NCBI GenBank assembly: GCA_902810755.1
Contig: CADDYT010000211.1
Span: 1 to 8,455, forward strand
DNA length: 8,455 nucleotides
Reading direction: 5' to 3'
Origin: Chloroflexota bacterium
GTDB lineage: Bacteria > Chloroflexota > Ktedonobacteria > Ktedonobacterales > Ktedonobacteraceae
Below are positions 6,334 to 8,455 of this stretch, piece after piece. A model generated the notes under the pieces. That model was given only the letters and a program-made list of their open reading frames with translations, had not been told where the DNA came from and made no database searches. Both the position numbers and the translations under genes were made by a program. Position 1 is the first letter of the stretch. The number at the start of each line of letters is the position of its first letter.

Positions 6334-7482
6334 ATGCACTATCAGATGCAGCAGTTTACCAGTACGCTTGTGCTTTTCCGCGCTCGCCTCTTGCTCGCGG
6401 AGGGAAAAAAGGAGCAGGCCCTGAGCGAACTGGAGGCCATGCAGCCCGAAAATGAGCAGCAGCAGCAAGAGAAGGACTATTTCCTGAGCTGGTGTTACAT
6501 CCTCGACAGACGCTGGGAAGATGCCGAGCGCCTGCTCGCGCCCTTTGCAGGCGATGAAGCCTGTACAGGCAGCCAGCAGGAACGCAGCGAGCGCGAGCGC
6601 CGTTTGCATTTGCTGCTGCGTCTGGGTGCGCTCGCGCTCAGCCTCGACCATTATGAAGACGCGGAACGTCACCTGCGCTCCTGCCTGCGTGCGCTCCGCT
6701 ACAGGCCGTTCCAGAGTCCCGCATATCATCAGTTGCGTATGCAGGCCAACTATGCGCTCGGGGTCAGCTACCACAGACGTGGCCTCTACACCGCCGCCAT
6801 TGAGCAGTACGACGAGGCGCTGCGCCTGTCTTCTGAAACCGGCGAGGATGAGCAGCAGGCCGGTATCTACGCCAGTCTGTGCGATTCCTATCGGTTGGCC
6901 GGGCAGTTAGAGCAGGCATGGCAGGCAGGGGAAAAGGCGCTGGCGCTCTACCGGCACGACGACGACCGTGACGCGCAAGAGCGCATCTATCGCCTGCTGG
7001 GCCAGATCGCCTTCCTGCAAGACAACACGCAGCAGGCTGAGCAATGTTTCACGCGCGCCCTCTCCATCGCCACGAGTATGAATAATCCGCCGGTAGCTAT
7101 GCTCGATTGTGAGGCTCTGATCGGTCTCTATACGACGCAGCGCAATTTCAGCGAAGCCAGAATATACGCCCAACAGGCTCAGGAGATAAGCGGCAACGCG
7201 GATGCGCTGCTCCGCGGGCAGGCCGCTCTGCTGAGCGCAAAAGTGGTGCGAGCAGAAGCCCGGCAGGTCGAAGGCGAGCGCAAACAAGCTCTGCTTGAAG
7301 AAGCCCTCACTCATCTTGAGGTAGCCCATACTCACTTCTCCTCAGCCGATGCCCATGAGCAGATCATCGAGACCCTTACCCTCCGGGCCGAAATATGCGA
7401 ATCGCTGGGCCAGACCCAGGAATCCCTCCGCCTCTGGCGCGCCGTCTACGAGGAGCAATCGAAGGCGAGAGGGCTGGAGTAA
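6334..7482 (+). CDS. Tetratricopeptide-repeat (TPR) protein
   Basis: A 382-residue all-helical protein composed almost entirely of TPR-like helix pairs. The clearest repeat is at about 137-170 (ANYALGVSYHRRGLYTAAIEQYDEAL), with others at about 93-126, 177-210, 217-250, 256-290 and 344-378. A glutamine/glutamate-rich stretch lies at 36-47. TPR proteins act as protein-protein interaction scaffolds. The repeat style resembles the C-terminal halves of TPR-containing bacterial regulators, but no helix-turn-helix, kinase or other effector domain is joined here. No signal peptide or membrane segment is visible. The start is uncertain: the ATG at 6334 directly abuts GGAGAG (6328-6333), which is too close, while the in-frame ATG at 6346 has the same sequence 12 nt upstream. 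No in-frame start was found further upstream in the stretch I read (to about 6256). It is transcribed away from the histidine kinase; partners are unknown. Confidence 0.85.
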   Translation: MHYQMQQFTSTLVLFRARLLLAEGKKEQALSELEAMQPENEQQQQEKDYFLSWCYILDRRWEDAERLLAPFAGDEACTGSQQERSERERRLHLLLRLGALALSLDHYEDAERHLRSCLRALRYRPFQSPAYHQLRMQANYALGVSYHRRGLYTAAIEQYDEALRLSSETGEDEQQAGIYASLCDSYRLAGQLEQAWQAGEKALALYRHDDDRDAQERIYRLLGQIAFLQDNTQQAEQCFTRALSIATSMNNPPVAMLDCEALIGLYTTQRNFSEARIYAQQAQEISGNADALLRGQAALLSAKVVRAEARQVEGERKQALLEEALTHLEVAHTHFSSADAHEQIIETLTLRAEICESLGQTQESLRLWRAVYEEQSKARGLE

Positions 7483-7527
7483 GCGAGCGCGCTGTGGCAA
7501 AGCATACCTGCTGACGATTGAGATTGA

Positions 7528-7556
7528 GCCAGGGTGCAACTGGCCTGCGCCCTGGC
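7528..7556. other. Strong stem-loop 45 nt after the TPR gene
   Basis: GCCAGGGTGCA pairs with TGCGCCCTGGC to give an 11-bp stem (one G-U pair) around a 7-nt loop (ACTGGCC). It follows the TPR stop codon closely enough to act as a 3' end or processing structure. No T-run follows; the next bases are C-rich. It is therefore not a canonical intrinsic terminator. It may be a transcript-stabilising hairpin or a Rho-dependent boundary. Confidence 0.5.
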
Positions 7557-7682
7557 CCCTCACCCCATACCAACATGTTTCTCCGAGCATAACTGACTGC
7601 GCTGGTTTCCTATAAGAGGCAGATGAACCGTCCCAGAAATACATCTTCCGCTGCTCAGATCGCTTGTTTATGCAATCTCCTC

Positions 7683-7699
7683 TGAAAACATCGTTTTCA
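7683..7699. repeat. 17-bp inverted repeat upstream of the PPOX gene
   Basis: TGAAAACATCGTTTTCA has two perfect 7-bp arms around ATC. It lies about 50 bp upstream of the PPOX -10 box, where an operator for a dimeric regulator could sit. Its right arm overlaps a further inverted pair, TTTTCATG (7694-7701) and CATGAAGG (7721-7728), which encloses a small GTAG-TCT-CTAC repeat (7711-7721). Confidence 0.45.
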
Positions 7700-7750
7700 T
7701 GATAGGTGGTGTAGTCTCTACATGAAGGTCTCTTGAGGAAACAGTAGCTG

Positions 7751-7756
7751 TATAAT
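7751..7756 (+). promoter_or_regulatory. -10 box of the PPOX gene promoter
   Basis: A perfect TATAAT preceded directly by TG. No good -35 hexamer is found at 16-18 nt; TTGAGG at 7733-7738 is only 12 nt away. The promoter may depend on an activator or on the TG element. It would give a leader of about 50 nt. Confidence 0.45.
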
Positions 7757-7802
7757 ATGAAGCAGGCATAGATAAAGAGATTCGGGGATACAAGCTATTC
7801 AT

Positions 7803-7809
7803 AGGAGGG
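7803..7809 (+). promoter_or_regulatory. Ribosome-binding site deciding the TTG start of the PPOX gene
   Basis: AGGAGGG, a near-perfect Shine-Dalgarno sequence, ends 5 nt before TTG at 7815. No ATG or GTG in the same frame fits it, so this supports TTG as the initiation codon. Confidence 0.75.
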
Positions 7810-7814
7810 TTCGC

Positions 7815-8261
7815 TTGAGCAAGCCAACGGAAAACAGAGGAGACGGGACGAATACGAGCGCATTCACTGAAAAGGAAATCGCATACCTTCAGAGTCCCAT
7901 ACCTGGTCGGCTGGCAACAATCAACGAGCAGGGAGAATTACACGTGGTGCCGGTGCGTTTCAACTATAACGCAGAACTGGGAACTATCGATATCGGCGGC
8001 AGTCGCGGCGGCTTCGGCGCCAGCCGTAAGTTTCGCGATGTCGCGCAGACGGGCAAAGCGGCGTTTGTGGTAGATGATGTCCTGCCGCCTCACCGCCTTC
8101 GTGGCATCGAGATTCGCGGGCGAGCCGAGGCATTCTCCGAGGGAGGCGAACAGATACGCCCCGGTGGTGACCCCGCCTTCATCCGCCTCTGGCCCGCCCA
8201 CATCGTTTCCTGGGGCATTGAGCAGGAGGAGTATCATCCCCTCAGCCGCGACGTGCAATAG
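7815..8261 (+). CDS. PPOX-class split beta-barrel protein, probable F420- or flavin-dependent oxidoreductase (MSMEG_5819-like)
   Basis: A 148-residue protein of the pyridoxamine 5'-phosphate oxidase-like fold. Recognisable segments, in order, are FTEKEIAYLQS (17-27), the first barrel strands PGRLATINEQGELHVVPVRF (30-49), DIGGSRGGFGASRKFRDV (59-76), AAFVVDDVLPP (82-92), RGIEIRGRAEAF (96-107) and the C-terminal PAFIRLWPAHIVSWGI (120-135). This series matches the family I know as PPOX-class, MSMEG_5819-type probable F420-dependent enzymes. Substrate and cofactor are not established for the family as far as I recall, so F420 versus FMN is open. Length is complete for the family. The start is TTG with a strong ribosome-binding site. 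The gene has its own -10 box and is probably monocistronic; the next gene is on the opposite strand. Confidence 0.88.
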   Translation: MSKPTENRGDGTNTSAFTEKEIAYLQSPIPGRLATINEQGELHVVPVRFNYNAELGTIDIGGSRGGFGASRKFRDVAQTGKAAFVVDDVLPPHRLRGIEIRGRAEAFSEGGEQIRPGGDPAFIRLWPAHIVSWGIEQEEYHPLSRDVQ

Positions 8262-8297
8262 CGGCCAAACAATACCCCTTTTTTGAGTATGACCCGA

Positions 8298-8402
8298 TTA
8301 AAAGATGATGAGGAGCCAGAGGCGGCGCGCCCGCCACGTCCAGATGCGATACGCATAGTAGCCAGCGAGGCACATCAACACGACGCAGATTAAAGCAACC
8401 AC
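8298..8402 (-). CDS. Possible 34-residue membrane micro-ORF downstream of tRNA-Asn
   Basis: On the minus strand a GTG-started frame of 34 codons runs from 8402 to a TAA at 8298-8300. Its product begins with an uninterrupted hydrophobic segment (VVALICVVLMCLAGYY), followed by a basic, aromatic part (R19, R24, R26, R27 with W21, W23, W29) and a hydrophobic end (LWLLIIF). This is the pattern of a single-span small membrane protein with a positive cytoplasmic side. GAGGAG, formed by the last bases of the tRNA (8419-8414), lies 11 nt upstream of the GTG and could act as ribosome-binding site. An internal ATG (codon 10) is an alternative start. I do not recognise the peptide, and chance cannot be excluded for so short a frame. 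Confidence 0.3.
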   Translation of the reverse strand: MVALICVVLMCLAGYYAYRIWTWRARRLWLLIIF

Positions 8403-8413
8403 TAAGTATGAGG

Positions 8414-8455
8414 CTCCTCGAGCAGGATTCGAACCTGCAACCCACCGGTTAACAG
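8414..8455 (-). tRNA. tRNA-Asn (GUU), 3' part
   Basis: Read on the minus strand, the window starts inside the gene with the anticodon loop CTGTTAA (8455-8449, anticodon GTT). Then follow the 3' anticodon-stem strand CCGGT, a 5-nt variable loop, a perfect T-arm (GCAGG, loop TTCGAAT, CCTGC; 8438-8422), the 3' acceptor strand TCGAGGA (8421-8415) and discriminator G (8414), as expected for tRNA-Asn. The next bases are CCT, so CCA is not encoded and must be added by nucleotidyltransferase. The 5' half lies beyond the window. Confidence 0.92.

Larger units (their letters stand above)
7483..7814. other. Intergenic region between the TPR and PPOX genes
   Basis: A stretch of 332 bp with no convincing gene on either strand. 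It holds a strong stem-loop (7528-7556), a 17-bp inverted repeat (7683-7699), a second pair of inverted repeats (7694-7728) and a consensus -10 box with a ribosome-binding site leading into the PPOX gene. These are listed separately. Confidence 0.6.

Noticed and set aside
6326..6409. Short frame starting at the ATG at 6326 as a leader peptide of the TPR gene
   Set aside because: It gives 27 residues with no composition bias suggesting function and is out of frame with, and overlaps, the TPR start.
6265..6774. Minus-strand frame of 169 codons opposite the TPR gene
   Set aside because: It is a shadow of the TPR reading frame, which has clear repeat structure. The antisense product is low in complexity and resembles no family.
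8245..8284. Possible intrinsic terminator after the PPOX gene (GCCGC...GCGGC followed by T6)
   Set aside because: The stem has only 5 bp with an 11-nt loop, and 13 nt separate it from the T-run, too far for a standard intrinsic terminator. The ATAC...GTAT arms around the T-run pair too weakly to serve instead.
8242..8445. Minus-strand 67-codon frame overlapping the tRNA
   Set aside because: It starts inside the tRNA-Asn, overlaps the end of the PPOX gene and has a cysteine/arginine-rich sequence without family features. The 34-codon hydrophobic frame in the same place is more plausible.

Overview
The window looks like a piece of a GC-rich bacterial chromosome. The best guess is Chloroflexota, class Ktedonobacteria. 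This rests on impression rather than proof: high-GC coding bias, a ChpA/PilL-style CheA with a C-terminal receiver, a soluble PhoR-like kinase, an MSMEG_5819-type split-barrel oxidoreductase, and a tRNA gene whose CCA end is not encoded. No phage, insertion sequence, CRISPR array or rRNA was found.

Left part, all on the minus strand and read right to left. A cytoplasmic PAS/histidine kinase (4799-5992) is followed after 47 bp by an unrecognised, mostly helical protein with a strongly acidic stretch (3888-4751). After a 246-bp gap holding candidate promoter elements comes a compact chemosensory operon: a single-domain response regulator (3258-3641), a CheW-like scaffold (2606-3253, 4 bp later) and a large CheA-type protein (61-2613, overlapping cheW by 8 bp). 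Gene order and domain make-up resemble PilG/PilI/ChpA-type clusters of non-flagellar chemosensory systems. The most notable point is that the CheA keeps its HPt phospho-acceptor histidine, its CheW-like domain and a complete receiver, but its ATP-binding domain is degenerate. The N-box is substituted, the DDGxGI box and lid are absent, and the GxGxG box is lost. It is probably not a working kinase.

Right part, mostly on the plus strand. A divergent intergenic region of about 340 bp (5993-6333) separates the histidine kinase from a TPR-repeat protein (6334-7482). A 332-bp intergenic region follows, with a strong stem-loop, inverted repeats and a perfect TATAAT -10 box. Then comes a TTG-initiated PPOX-family (split beta-barrel, probably F420- or flavin-binding) protein (7815-8261). 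At the right edge, on the minus strand, is the 3' part of a tRNA-Asn(GUU). Just downstream of it is a possible 34-residue membrane micro-ORF (8298-8402) too short for routine gene calling.

Working model (inference): the chemosensory genes form a signalling module in which the CheA-like protein may act as an HPt/REC relay or scaffold. A separate kinase would supply the phosphate, possibly the soluble kinase encoded just upstream. The TPR, PPOX and tRNA genes have no evident functional link to this module.
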